DNA of 64,000 bases. Source: Thysanoteuthis rhombus. Taxonomy: Eukaryota > Mollusca > Cephalopoda > Oegopsida > Thysanoteuthidae. The position numbers and the translations under genes were made by a program. Below the pieces are notes generated by a model. It searched no databases and was not told the DNA's origin. It saw only the letters and a program-made list of their open reading frames with translations. Positions 23,897 through 35,765 of the stretch are shown here, one piece after another; position 1 is the first letter of the stretch; each line of letters opens with the position of its first letter. The stretch covers positions 34,799,891 to 34,863,890 of the forward strand of contig OY735222.1 of assembly GCA_963457665.1 (NCBI GenBank), given 5' to 3'.

Positions 23897-23897
23897 C
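23786..23897. repeat. (TATC)n tetranucleotide microsatellite
   Basis: About 24 TATC units with two interruptions near the left end. Confidence 0.95.
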
Positions 23898-24003
23898 AGT
23901 CTGTTCGTTCTTATCTGCTGGTATATTGCACTGCTTTCGTTCGCTGTTTTCAGTTTGTGTATTCATTGAAAGTCGGATCTTTCATCCCTTTCAATAACAA
24001 ACT

Positions 24004-24006
<3 letters not shown>

Positions 24007-24073
<67 letters not shown>

Positions 24074-24087
24074 TACACACACACACA

Positions 24088-24126
<39 letters not shown>

Positions 24127-24142
24127 ATGTGCGTGTGTGTTT
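24007..24142. repeat. (TA)n(CA)n(TA)n(TG)n microsatellite
   Basis: Near-mirror order of dinucleotides: TA, CA, TA, TG. Confidence 0.95.
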
Positions 24143-24149
24143 GCTGTGT

Positions 24150-24375
24150 GGATGTGATACAAACATCACCTGACCCCACAGACACTTCTCATTTCAGACT
24201 AAACCTGACTCTCACCTTCATAGATAAGAACACCCCTCTGGCTCCTACTCTGACAGAAATCTCCTTACCTCATTCCTCAAATCTGAAACATGTAAGAAAC
24301 ACACAGTCTTCTCCGCAACCACTGCAAGTTTCTCTGGAAAAGGTGGTTGGCAACCATCGGAGTTATCATTGAGAA
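24150..24375 (+). mobile_element. fragment resembling a PLE 3' region
   Basis: ACTTCTCATTTCAGACTAAA... with ACTCTCACCTTCATAGA and AAGAACACCCC runs in parallel with the minus strand at about 52710-52640, which lies downstream of a GIY-YIG fragment. Similarity is modest by eye. The 85-codon frame here has no domain. Confidence 0.35.
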
Positions 24376-24392
24376 ATTGATATATGATCAGG

Positions 24393-24458
<66 letters not shown>

Positions 24459-24459
24459 T
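24393..24459. repeat. (TA)n(GA)n microsatellite
   Basis: TA to 24435 then GA to 24459. Confidence 0.95.
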
Positions 24460-24518
24460 AGCTAGAGCACCCACCTATGCCTCGTAAAATAACGCTTTCA
24501 GACAAGGAGGGAGAAAAT

Positions 24519-24889
24519 TCACCCTTATCTTTTGACCTTAAAGGAGGGGGGTCGAAATATCCCTTCACTTTTGACCCATCGAAGGGTGAGAAAGTTCCAT
24601 TTCATTTTCAACCCTTTGAAGAAAAAAATTTCCCTTTACTTTTGACACTTCGAAATGGTGAAAGGTTTCCTTACACTTTTGATTCTTTAAAGGGGAGAAA
24701 AGTCTCCCTCTATTTTGACCTGCTATAATATAGGAAAAAAATATTCGTCCACTTTTGACTCCTTCTTGACACTTTTGGGGAAAAGGTATCCCTTCACTTT
24801 TGACCTTATAAAGACAAGAACAGAATTCCTTTCATTTTTGACCCTTCAAAGGAGAGAAACACCTCCCTTTACTTTTTGACTCTCTTAAT
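24519..24889 (+). repeat. 36-bp minisatellite, partly in frame
   Basis: Units of the type CCCTTCACTTTTGACCCTTC + GAAGGGTGAGAAAGTT. From 24522 to 24725 the period is 36-39 bases and one plus frame stays open, giving a 12-residue repeat (PFTFDPSKGEKV-like, at least four units) from a start at 24477. Beyond 24728 the units continue to about 24889 but are degenerate and out of frame. No promoter or homologous protein is recognised, so a coding role is not supported. Confidence 0.8.
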
Positions 24890-25245
<356 letters not shown>

Positions 25246-26279
25246 TGTGTAAACCTCCAATCCAATGAAAAAAGCAGAAATATGTCTAAATTCAATGTTA
25301 CTTGTGCCTAGCAGAAAAATTCAAAATAGTTATACACAAAAGTAGAAATAAGCTATTACATTCTAGATCAGTATAAGGTGTGAAATGTGGGCAAAAACAA
25401 AAGATATACGTGTGTGGGTATGCGAGGGAGAGAAAGTGAAACCATATACAGGTGGTTTAAATTTTATCTATAAATATGGATGAACTTACATGTACTAATA
25501 CCCATGAATAGCTGTCTATTACAATCTCTCCTACATATTTGTTTTATTTATCTACCAACCTTCTTATCTATCGCTGTTCATTGGCATGTATCCACCCCTC
25601 TCTTTACGTATATATATGTGTGAGTATGTGTGTGCCAACAGACACATGTGTGTATCCAATTCTATATGTTAGTATCCATCTCAATCTCTCTGCATTTAAT
25701 CTATATGATCGGTTCTGATGAAAAAATGAATTCCTGGATCCGCTCCAAATTTCAATTGCTTCTTCTGTACCCTCATGACCCATCCTCCTGCAGATTTAAT
25801 TGATATATATATATCGGAAACTTTTGGGGATATCGTATGGATAGACACAAATGTGGAAGGGCAGAGTGAGAAACATATACATATACCTCTCCAACTTGGT
25901 TGGCATGAATAAATAACAAAGATGTTGATTTTGGAACTTGTCTGAATAATTCATTGAATGATATCAATTTCGTGTATTTTACACTCGGAAGGATCACCCT
26001 GCTCCTCACTCTGCTTAAATGACATGATTTTGTGAGAATAGTAAACAGAATAGCGGAGATTCGGAAAAACTTGCTGTCACTTGATCCTCAGCAATGAACA
26101 CTACTGGAATGAAGATCAAACCGTCAGGATTATAAGTTTCATCTCCAAATTTATTAAAATCATAAAAATTTTGATGACAGTGATAATTAGTGATAGGCCC
26201 ATCACCATCATCTCAGTTATATAGTCTCAGCTCTTTCCTTGTAAGAAGTCACGATTTTTAGAGGAACGGAATCGAACCC
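25246..26279. other. unassigned sequence
   Basis: No domain-bearing frame. A lone B-box-like word on the minus strand (GGGTTCGATTCCG, near 26277-26263) lacks a matching A box. Confidence 0.45.
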
Positions 26280-26575
26280 AAAGATCCTTGGAACCATGCA
26301 ACGTGAAGAAGAGAGGGAGGGACATGCTGAACATCACATGGAGAGATCACAAGATGGCACATTATACTAGGGAAAAACAGGAGTCAGAGATGTAAAATCC
26401 ATCAAAAAAATCAAATGACAATTAGCAGGCCATATTGCAAGTATGTCAGACAACCGCTGGACATATAGGTACTGCGTAGCCCACGGTAAAGAGGCCCAGC
26501 AAATCTTGAAGAAAGCCATCGCCCAATGACGGATATAAAAAAAGCTGTTGTTGGCGAAGAATGAAGAGATCATCT
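26280..26575 (+). mobile_element. RTE LINE 3' end, decayed
   Basis: GTMQREEERGRDMLNITW, RDHKMAHYTREKQESEM, then a stop, then out-of-frame remnants of the WAGHVARM region and the C-terminal PND(G/R)R ending near 26550. Lacks a clear (TGA)n tail. Confidence 0.7.
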
Positions 26576-27084
26576 TTTACTCAATCGATGCTTCCATCCA
26601 TTCCACTCTACTAAACTATGTTCTTCGTTGTTGCACTAATTTTTGCATTTAATATTCTTATAGGAATCTAATGACTCCATTAATGTAATTCTATGCTAGC
26701 GTGGATCTAATGACCAAATAACTAGCTTTTCATATCTGTCAGTTTGTATTAATTTGCCTGCTTCCCCGAGAGAAGGACGATGAGAGATAATCTGTCTCAT
26801 GACCTTTAGGGGAGATGTGTTCTTCAAGGACTATTCTCCGCCAGACGTGTAAAGAATTGGTGGTGCGGCACCTCCACAACGCCAATAATCATTCTGTTGG
26901 CATTTTCCCAGGGTTTTGGTTTGATCTGACTGTTTTTTTCCAATTCAGCCGATGAAAAATCTAATGATTAATTTGGTGGTCAATCTTGACTAATAATTTG
27001 TTCAGGGGTCTTTTAGTATTCAGTTGTTTTATTTGATTAATAGGTTTCAGGTCAGTATACATCCAACCAGAAGATTAGCTATCA
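26576..27084. other. unassigned sequence
   Basis: No recognisable feature. Confidence 0.5.
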
Positions 27085-27232
27085 CTCTAAGAACCATTCA
27101 ATGTGCATAAGGAATGGTCTTGCTTAACATCAACGATAAAGGCATGTTGTATGACAAGAAGAGGTCTGGCGATTCTTGAGGAAGGCCAATGACTAAGGAC
27201 AGACGTTAAAAGCCTTCTGCTGCGGCTGATTG
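27085..27232 (+). mobile_element. RTE LINE 3' end with internal deletion
   Basis: RTIQCA (about 27088) joins almost directly to the extreme C-terminal DKKRSGDS.GRPMTKDRR region, so about 75 residues of the RTE C-terminus are missing. Remnant only. Confidence 0.55.
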
Positions 27233-27725
27233 GGCTTTCAATTAGTTTACATCGAACCAAACCAACAGATTAGCTCAGATATATTTGCAATATTTCAATT
27301 TAAAAAATTCAATCTAATATACAATGAAAAAAAAAGGCCGATTTTAGCTATTTCAAAGAGCTTCAATTATTAATAGCAAACCATATATAGCAACACTGGT
27401 TTATCCCCAGCTGCATCAATTCAGCCAGCATATCCACAGCGTCGGCAAATTAAAGGACAGCACGCTCGTTTGGTCAGCAAATTAGGACCCTGCACTCCCA
27501 CCTCTCACTTGCTCAGTCAGTCCAGAGCGAATGATTTCCATCTTCTTTCTTCTCATTAGCCCTCGTTGTTTTCTTTTTTTCTACTTACGATTACTCACTT
27601 TTTGTTTTTTTTACCGATTTCAGCATTCACGATTTATCTCAGTCCAACTGACAGAGCATAACCATTGAGTTAAACAGCTGCCGGTATTGTAAAGGTTCAA
27701 GTAACTGTTTCAACTCCAAATGCTC
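27233..27725. other. unassigned sequence
   Basis: An A run near 27325-27334. The minus strand near 27690-27640 has a weak tRNA-like A box; not called. Confidence 0.45.
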
Positions 27726-27729
27726 ATTT

Positions 27730-28069
27730 AGCTCATTCACGGTCTTTATCTGCTCTATTTGTTTTATTGCTATGCAACAATTATATTATTAAGAAATTAA
27801 CACAGGTTCAATTCCTGCTGCAGCCTCATTTTTTCAATTGTTCATTTCATTTACGTTGTCCAGGCCAAATGATAAATATTATAATCATTCTGTCGTATCA
27901 GATATCCATTTTCTAATAACACACACGCACACACTTATATATATGTATATACATTTGTGTGTTATTAATATATTTATAAGGTAATGACGGGAAATCATCT
28001 CAAATAAGTTTTTATACAATATAGCACAATGCATGGTCATTCTATCGGATCATACATATCTATTTCTTA
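27730..28069 (+). mobile_element. SINE-A copy, interrupted, plus a second tail
   Basis: A-box-like TTTAGCTCATTCACGG near 27730, B box GGTTCAATTCC at about 27807, then tail words TTTACGTTGTCCAGGCCAAA and ATAATCATTCTGTCGTATCA with an internal deletion. After a CA/TA stretch (27920-27960), a second stretch 27965-28069 repeats the middle and end of the tail (GGAAATCATCTCAAATAAG ... TCATTCTATCGGATCATAC). Confidence 0.65.
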
Positions 28070-28113
<44 letters not shown>

Positions 28114-28128
28114 GGAGAGAGAGAGAGT
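28070..28128. repeat. (TA)n(GA)n microsatellite
   Basis: Simple tail of the preceding SINE-A tail. Confidence 0.9.
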
Positions 28129-28780
28129 AAAAAAATTGTAAAATTTAAACAATAGATTTGTTAAAAAAAATGTCATTTCAGTCTATAAATTCCAAACAAA
28201 ATGCTATTTACGTTAGATATGTATATAAGTTTTTCAGCTTTGATCACTAAACAGTAAAAAATCTTTGAAGAAATTATGCCACTTCTGACACCTATTTCCT
28301 AATATCTTTCAACGCAATTTATGTTTTGTTATTTCTTTCAGTGTTCTATGGTTCATTGTATAAATTATCTCTTGTTGAGATCATCAATTGTTTACCTTGT
28401 AACTGTTTCGGGGATTTAAAAAAAAACAGTTGTATTAACATGGCACCCCAGCAGTGTTGATCAAACATCTCCCTTTCTTACTATTTAGTTTATGCTGCAC
28501 ATGTAGTGAGTTATTCTATTTGAGGTTTTAAGTATATTGTATAATGATATCATTCCATACAACATATCTTTTTTTTTTTTGAAACAGGGTTTACTCACAT
28601 CAGTTATTCAAAAATCGTATTTAATGATGAAGGATCAGTGAGTATAGACGCGATTTGCTGTTCGTGTCATTTCTACTGAGTGTTAACCCATGTGAATATA
28701 AAATCTGTTGAGTAGGTATTAATTTCAGACTGTATACAAACCATCGTTAAAAATACTAAAAAAATGTCTTTGAGTCGATT
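28129..28780. other. unassigned sequence
   Basis: AT-rich. T run at 28569-28580. No domain. Confidence 0.5.
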
Positions 28781-28784
28781 CTCT

Positions 28785-30236
28785 ACCCAACATAATCAAC
28801 CAAAAAAATTTGGCAATTTTTCCCTTAACATTGGAGGCAATTCTTCTTCGCCGTATACCATCAAGCTTCCACCGAATGTTTTTCGAAGACTTTTTATTAT
28901 TAAATGAAATATCTCCGTGTACATGGTTGGAACGAAACGAAACCATTCTCCATTAATGTACTTGGAAAATTTGTTACATGGCATTCTATGTTCGATCTCC
29001 TGCCCTTCCCCACTTCCTACTAGTCAGACAAATGGAGCAAATGTTTTCCCCTTTCCCTGGTTCCACTCAATACAATAATCTTTCGTACCGACAAAGACTA
29101 AATCCACCTCATTTGGTTACCTGATTGCCCTAATATTACTACAAACTGATCTATCTTTGTATACTTATTCATCAATTCTATTTGTCATACTCTTGTTAAT
29201 ATAGTCTTAAATTCTCGTTATTTCTTCACTAGGGTCAGGCTGATAAGTTTTAAAGAGATCAGCAAGGTTTGATTATGGCTTTATTAAATTGCCCCCAAAT
29301 CTCTCTAATTTAACTTGACCATTCTTACAACTAAAGAAACAATTTTCTGTATAAGACTTACAAATCTTTGCGATTCTCAAATATTCTGATAATATTGTTC
29401 CGTAAAATAGATAATCTGGTATACTACTTGTTTTAAAAGGCATTCCCACGATACGGAACGGGAAACTTTCTCGTTAATCAAAAATTTGAAGATGAGAATT
29501 CCATCCTCGATTTTAATGCCCAACTCTAGGAACGTTGCTTGCATTCCGTTATGATCACATTTTAATTCAAGATCCTGAGGGGATGAATAACTACACAATT
29601 TTCCTAATTCTCCTCGACCATTAAAAGAACATAAGTCATCAATAAAACGGGTACAACCTAAAAATGAACGTACCCACTTTATATTAGTTTCAATCAGAGA
29701 TGACATGAACGTATATTCGTGTCTATGTAAATACAAATTAGCCTTGTAGGTGGCAGGATCAATTCCCATTGGGTTACCTATGATCTAATGAAATATTTTA
29801 TTTCCCATTTTGAAGTAACATTCCCCAATGAGATGACCAACAACCGCTTTGAGGGTAGAGCATGTAAAGCAAATCATGCCTTTTTTTGTTTCACACCAGA
29901 AAACATTGGAGTTAGTAAACCTAATATATTGACTATTTCCTCCGGCAAATGCCGAGTCTCTCATTTTATCTAATTTTTTTATTAAGATCTTACTTGAGCA
30001 TTTTTGTATAAAGATTACTATAATCATAAGCTATGATAGATTTAGCCCTCTTATGAGTTTTTATAATATCCAAATTTCCTTTAATGGGCGTGGAATTATT
30101 TACTACCCAGAAGAGATTTATATTACAATAGAATTTACTTTTATTAAGAAATTTCTATCTTTGATTGTATAACAAATCGAAAACATTGGAAACAACTTTA
30201 CCAAGAGGTTTACTGCTCCAAACTCTATAAGCTACA
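28785..30236 (-). mobile_element. decayed reverse transcriptase gene (PLE-like family), C-terminal part
   Basis: Minus-strand blocks in order: FWVVNNSTPIKGNLDIIK and AKSIIAYDYSNLYTKM (about 30110-30010, RT motif A region), GHLIGECYFKMGNKIF, GNPMGIDPATYKANLYLH (about 29775-29722, motif B), TRFIDDLC (about 29650, FIDD in place of YxDD, catalytic Asp pair kept), QATFLELGIKIEDG. These match an RT family common in cnidarians and molluscs with GIPMGxDPAP and RFIDDLC motifs; placement with Penelope-like elements is inference. 130 codons (29769-29377) are still open, flanked by stops and frameshifts. The gene is interrupted upstream by an RTE insertion and resumes at 30552. Confidence 0.75.
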
Positions 30237-30244
30237 ATAGAGCG

Positions 30245-30550
30245 AACCCCAAATCCGAGAAAAGACAAGACTTAGGGACATCATAGAATCCATTAAAAAT
30301 CTCAAATGGCGGTGGGCTGGCCATGTTGCAAGAATGGCAGACAATCGATGGACATCGCGACTCACAACATGGATCCCCCGAGACCACATACGCAACCGAG
30401 GCCGACAAAGTGTTAGATGGAGAGACGATCTAGACAAGTTCAGGAAATACTGGCTCCGTGACGCCCATGATAGGGAAGTGTGGCAAATCCTGGGGAAGGT
30501 CTATGTCCAATGACGGACGCTAAAAGACTGGTGATGATGATGATGATGAA
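30245..30550 (+). mobile_element. RTE LINE 3' end, nested in the RT gene
   Basis: Open from about 30249: QIREKTRLRDIIESIKNLKW, RWAGHVARMADNRWTSRL, TTWIPRDHIRNRGRQSVRW, DKFRKYWLRDAHDREVWQIL, GKVYVQ then a stop, RTLKDW and a (TGA)n tail at 30530-30549. 5' truncated. Very similar to the 17.2 kb copy, so probably a comparatively recent insertion. It sits in opposite orientation within the decayed RT gene. Confidence 0.9.
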
Positions 30551-30551
30551 G

Positions 30552-30680
30552 GTATCCAATACATAATTGGCATCTTTTGTAGTTTTCCATCTATTTCAAG
30601 TCCTAGCTTTTTACATAATACTATGTTATTAAAATAAAATATTGTCTGGTTCACAAGTAGATACTTTATACATGTATATA
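30552..30680 (-). mobile_element. upstream piece of the interrupted RT gene
   Basis: Minus strand reads CKKLGLEIDGKLQKMPIMYW followed by IP at the RTE tail. In this RT family GLxIDxKxQKLPxMYWIPK lies upstream of the KPLSxVxSxVFxL block; the matching KPLGKVVSNVFDLLYNQ is found on the other side of the RTE (about 30212-30165). The gene therefore spanned the insertion point. Confidence 0.7.
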
Positions 30681-31395
30681 TATGTGTGTATGTATGTATA
30701 TTCTGAGCATGAGACAAGTTCGAAGGATTTTGTGAATAAACACAGAATTTGCCAGGAAAAGAAACAGTTGTTTTGTTTCTGTTTTTATTTTTTATTTTTT
30801 AGCTCTAATTAAACTTTCCCGAATGGTAAAATATGTAGATGGATAGATCGAAGAATATAAGTAGAGATGAACAGGTGTAAAAATAATAGAAGTTGATACC
30901 TGCAGTAAGCGTCATTCCCCAGAGGAGACGGAATGTGTGGAAAGTAATGTTTTTTTTGTCAAGTGTCATTTTGCACATTTGACATGATACAATCTTTTTA
31001 CTTTCAAGTTAACAACATGGGAAAACCTACTTTTAACATGTGAATTACATTTTGCATTTCTGTTCATAATGCAGATGTTGAGAGGCTTTTTCTTTCGCTG
31101 ATAATTTTTTGGTGAACAAATGAGTCGGATGCAAGATTATTTTAATGTTTTCTTTCGAAATAAAAGTTCTTGTCCTCTATCTCAATTGATTTCAGAATAG
31201 ATTGGCCACCTTTTTTGGCATCTGGTAACTCTACACATAACAAACATTTCGGCACCCGTTAATGTATCTCTTCATGAAGATATGTATAGAAACCAATGGA
31301 GAGATGCAGACACATATGTGTTGCTATCAATCTACCTGTGAATATGTTTATGGAGATATGAATTCGTTTGCTAGCCTTTCACTTAATACCATCTT
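30681..31395. other. unassigned sequence
   Basis: No recognisable feature. Confidence 0.5.
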
Positions 31396-31398
31396 CGT

Positions 31399-31800
31399 AA
31401 AAGACGATGTTTAGTAGAGTGCTCATTAGAAGATGTTTATCCGAGCACCCATTCGACTTTGCAAGGTTCGAGGCTAAATAGAGTATGTGGAAGCGTAGAA
31501 ATATTTAATAGAACGAGAAAAATCCCACATAATCCATAAAACCTTTTTTAAAAGATGTCTTGTGGAGTGCTCATGCAAATTTGTCAAGTCTTAGATCAAC
31601 TAGTCTGTGTCCGGTAGCGTTGAAAGAATATTTAAAATTTGTTATTTTATTCATAAAAAAACCTTAACGAAGATTTCCAAAAATGAGAAAAAGTTTTTTG
31701 ATACTTCGAGGAGTACTCATGCGGAATTGCAAGGATCTAGGCCAAATGATTTGTCTGGTAGCGCTGGAACATAATAAGATCAATTCTCAAGATCTAAAAT
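31399..31800 (+). repeat. decayed ~135-bp tandem repeat, three units
   Basis: Units beginning near 31399, 31553 and 31689 share TAGAGTGCTCAT / TGGAGTGCTCATGC / AGGAGTACTCATGC, then TTGCAAGGTTCGAGGC / ATCTAGGCCAAATGAT, then GTCCGGTAGCGTTGAAA / GTCTGGTAGCGCTGGAA, and end in A/T-rich AATATTTAA-like sequence. The first unit has an internal partial duplication. Unit length 130-150 bases. Possibly an old satellite fragment. Confidence 0.65.
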
Positions 31801-34165
31801 GAAGATGAGATTTTCCTAAGATAGTATTTCTTTTACGTAATAAAACTCTTGTTAATTTGTCAGTTGTGGCCCACTAATTCTATTAGTTCTCTTGGGTGTG
31901 ACAATCGTTATGCCCATCTCTACAACAGAGTCGTCAGATTACTGGAGACGTTTCTGGCCAAAAACACCTTTAAAAAAAGTGCTGAATGCCTTGTGTTATT
32001 TATTTCATTATTCTTCAATTGCATTATACGACCTATCGTAAATGATTAGCATTTTATAATACGACTATTTAACTTCACCTTCTTTTCTCAGATGTGTTTT
32101 TATTGCAACTTTACCGTGACGGCCTGGATATTGAAGTTGCAATTATAAAAAGCACCTGAAAAAAAGATGCCTGAAAAAAATAATATTGTTTATAAAAACA
32201 CTGTAATACTGAAGTCGACACTAGAAATAACAATTCATTAAAAATATTACTGCATCAAAGTTAAATAGGACAAAAATTTGTAATAGGCTAAACCAAGACG
32301 CCCATGAACAAATACTTCCTCGAAAGGGTCAGATTTGTCAAATTTGGCCCGAAAATGGCTAAAATGGCCACACCACGCTCGAACAACCTTTCTTTTTTAC
32401 ACACAACTCATCCATTGTCGTCATATCCCCATCCTTTTCAGTCTTCGTGGAGTCGAGCCTGGCCAGCCGTGGACAACCACCAGAACTAAAGCGGATGAGT
32501 GGTACAGTGACTCAACGTCATTTGATCTGTGCATTTTATGTTGATTCACAAGATATCCCTTCAACTTTGGGCGAGGAGCGTGGTGGATAAAGCGAAATAA
32601 TGATGATAAGTCTATGAAATAACATCTGCTAAAAAGGACATAGAGACAGAATGCGACACTAAAAAACACCGGCGATACTGCGTCTCTTTCAGCTGAATCA
32701 ATTAGAACGTTTTGTGCGTCGCGAGTTTATGATTCACTCAACCGATATAGATGCAATACCATCCGCGTTTTAACGTTGAATTCGATCCAAGTGTCCTACT
32801 TGTACATAATTACCATCTAGAGCTTAGTTCAACATAAGGCTGCAACAATATACACACGAATTGAGAGTCGAGCTCTGTATACTATCGGATAGAATGAACA
32901 ATAATGTTAATACTACGTAAAATATCAAAGATTGTAAAACGTGTCATCTTCACACGATGCCGGTTCATAGGCCGAAATAAACCAAATTGATTATATGTTA
33001 ATATATCAAATATTCCATCGCGTTTCCACTCTTTCCAAATTGGCGTCGAAACATGTTGCATAAGAAGACTTTCTATAGAAAGGTAAATACAGATGGTGTC
33101 GAGGTTAACCTCTTCTGATTAATCCTTTTCAAGGACTACGAGACCACTATGTGATCCCTTCCTTAGGTGATGACATTACCACTGAGTGACCACCTGAAAT
33201 GTCTTCCAACTACTCGGTATTGCAATAAGGAGTGTGTTGTTCTATCATTGAAATGAGGGATGATCTTTGCTCCGTTCATTCTTTTCCTTCTGTTTTAGTT
33301 ATCAAAGGCGTCTACATGAATACATACATAAAGGTGTAGTTAGAATGTCGTTGGAGACTGCTTACCATTAGGGCCCTTGGTAAAAGTATGAATCTCTTTT
33401 GATTCTTCGCTCCATCGCCAGTCTTTCGGCCATATTTTGATTTTGGATAGAGGATGGATACCGTCAAGTACTCCCCCAACCCACTTGAATGTCATAAACG
33501 ATAGGATATCAGAACCTTACAGGCGAGACCAACATTTTACCAAGATAACTTCCTCTGATTTTCAGATTTGATTTGATTTTTCTGTTGAAAGAGATTCGAT
33601 TGTATAAGTAACCATAAGATATAAAATAAATGTTAGGATATGGACACCAATAAAATGAAAGCGATAGCCTACGCCCATTATTTTTAAAAACTGCAACGCT
33701 TATCATTTGCAATTAAAACCCATGATTGTATCCTATCAGCCCGACCTCCCACCGTGTCTCATTTATCAGTTACTGTTACAAATTACCGAGAAGAAATTAC
33801 GATGAATCATTATCACTTCCTGACCATGACTGTCGCTGAGAGGGAAAGTTCCCCTCGGCTGTTTTTCATTGTTGTAATTAAATGGTTGAAAAACAAATTG
33901 GCTGCCATAATGATAAGGACATTTTAGTCTTTTCTGCATAAATGTAGAGTGAGTACATAGTCAAAAGTCAAGGTTCGGAATAAGCGAAATTTTACTAATA
34001 TTGAATCTAATTGTGATTACTGTCTTTTTCTGTTTGGCTGTGTTGCAAATCTCCCTACTTACACCGGTAATATTTTCGCGCTGGATGTGTCAACGTATCC
34101 GATAAATATTCAACGAGGCTTGCTCTGGGTATGGTTGATGTTCTCTAAAAACGACCGTGGTAGCA
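31801..34165. other. unassigned sequence
   Basis: Over 2.3 kb without a recognisable domain, RNA or repeat family. Frames at 32304-32669 overlap on both strands and look like chance openings or an unnamed repeat. Confidence 0.45.
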
Positions 34166-34169
34166 GTCA

Positions 34170-35765
34170 TCAAAAGCAATCTTGGAAAAGGTAGGGGCTT
34201 CAAAACTATAAAGAAAATCTCTCCCTACAGAAAGAAACAAATAACCTCGAAGAAAATGGAGATTTAACAACGGATAGAGACCGAATTGTCGAACGCACTC
34301 ATTCTATGAAAACCCCTATTCCTCCGAAAAAGGTACTCAGAACAACGAACAAGACATACAAGTCACGGGCAAACAGGAGATTTCCCAGAGGTTAAGCAAG
34401 CTACCAAACAGAAAAATGAAAGGCTTCAGGACCAGATAACATTACCATCGACCTACTCAAAAATGCAGATAAAATAATCACTAGGGGACTAGACATTTTA
34501 TTCAACTTACGCCCCAAACAGGGTAATGTCCCAGAAGATTGGAACTCGGCAATCAAAATGATGTTAGATAAAAAAAGGGAAACCAAAAGATCTAAACAAC
34601 TCTTGGCCCATAACTTGCATTTGCAACCTATAAGTGATCATCAACCAAATTACCAAAACACTAGATAAAAACCAACCACGGGAACAAGCTGGCTTTAGGA
34701 GAAGCTGCTCAATAATTTCCATTCGGTAATCAGATAAATATAAAAGCAGCAGAATATAAAATACCACTCGTTGTAGCATTTGTTAATTTCAAGAAAGCCT
34801 TCGACTCAGTGGAAATCCCCAAGGTCATAGAAGCTATCATACAAAAAGGTATAGAACCTGTACATGTCAGAGTCTTCCAACATGTCATCAGGCATAACAG
34901 TTCCTTCATAAGACTACGTGGACTCTGAACACTTTCATCTAGGGAAAGGGGTGAGAAAAGTTGATACTAGCACACCCAAACTTTTCACAGCCTTGAAATG
35001 CTCTTCCAAAACCTGGATTGGCAAAATAAAAGAATCAGAATAGACAGCGAATACCTAAGCAACCTTGGATTTTCTGACGACATAGTCTTTTTGCTGGAAA
35101 TATTCATGATCTTCGAATAAGGCCAGAAGGACTGAAGGAAGAGAGCGAAAAAGTTAGTCTTTACATGAAATTCAGCAAATCAAATGTCACGTACAACAAC
35201 CACACTGGGGGTAGAGATACAACAAGCAGTATAAAAAAAACTCAGAGCTTAAAACAATAAATCACTACATCTACCTTGGACAACAAATCTCCATGAAACC
35301 CTCAATAGAAGTAAAAATACGGCAAGCTTTCGATAGAACTAGCTCAATCAAGAAAATCCTATAAATCCAGAAAAGGTTATACAACCAATGGATCTTCCCG
35401 GTAATCACCAAAGGAGCTAAAACATAGAACCTAACCAAAAGATCAACACTCAAACTGAAAATCATGCTAAACATCACGTGGAGAGCGCAGTATATTAGAG
35501 AAAAAAACGGGAATAAATGATACAGAATCCATTAGAAAACTTAGATGGGCTTGTCATATTGCAAATATGGCACACAACAAAATTACGACTTATAACGTGG
35601 ATTACCAGACATCATATGCAAAACTGTGGTCTACAGAATATAAGATGGTGTGACGATCTAGACAGAAAGTACTGGATCTGCGATGCCCTCAATAGAGAGG
35701 TCTGGCGAATATTCAGGAGGGTCTATATCCAACGGCCGACGCTAAAAGACTGCTGCTAATGATGA
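34170..35765 (+). mobile_element. RTE LINE, RT domain to 3' end, decayed
   Basis: Blocks in order: NITIDLLKNADKIITRGL (about 34438), PEDWNSAIKMML (about 34531), AFVNFKKAFDSVEIPKVIEA (about 34769, RT motif A with catalytic Asp), PKLFTALEMLFQNLDWQN (about 34976), YLSNLGFSDDIVFLLE (about 35050, FSDD in place of FADD, both Asp kept), MLNITWRAQYIREK-like block (about 35466), then 35517-35759 open with ITRHHMQNCGLQNIRW and REVWRIFRRVYIQRPTLKDC. Roughly the C-terminal two-thirds of an RTE protein, with stops and frameshifts; the endonuclease is missing. Confidence 0.8.

Noticed and set aside
23786-23897. CRISPR-like array
   Set aside because: Continuous (TATC)n microsatellite with no spacers; the 28-, 36- and 52-bp arrays are also contiguous without spacers.
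26255-26280. tRNA-like element from a strong B box
   Set aside because: No A box at the right distance; the word adjoins an RTE fragment and may be coincidental.
32304-32669. Overlapping frames on both strands as an exon
   Set aside because: Opposite-strand openness suggests chance; no motif.
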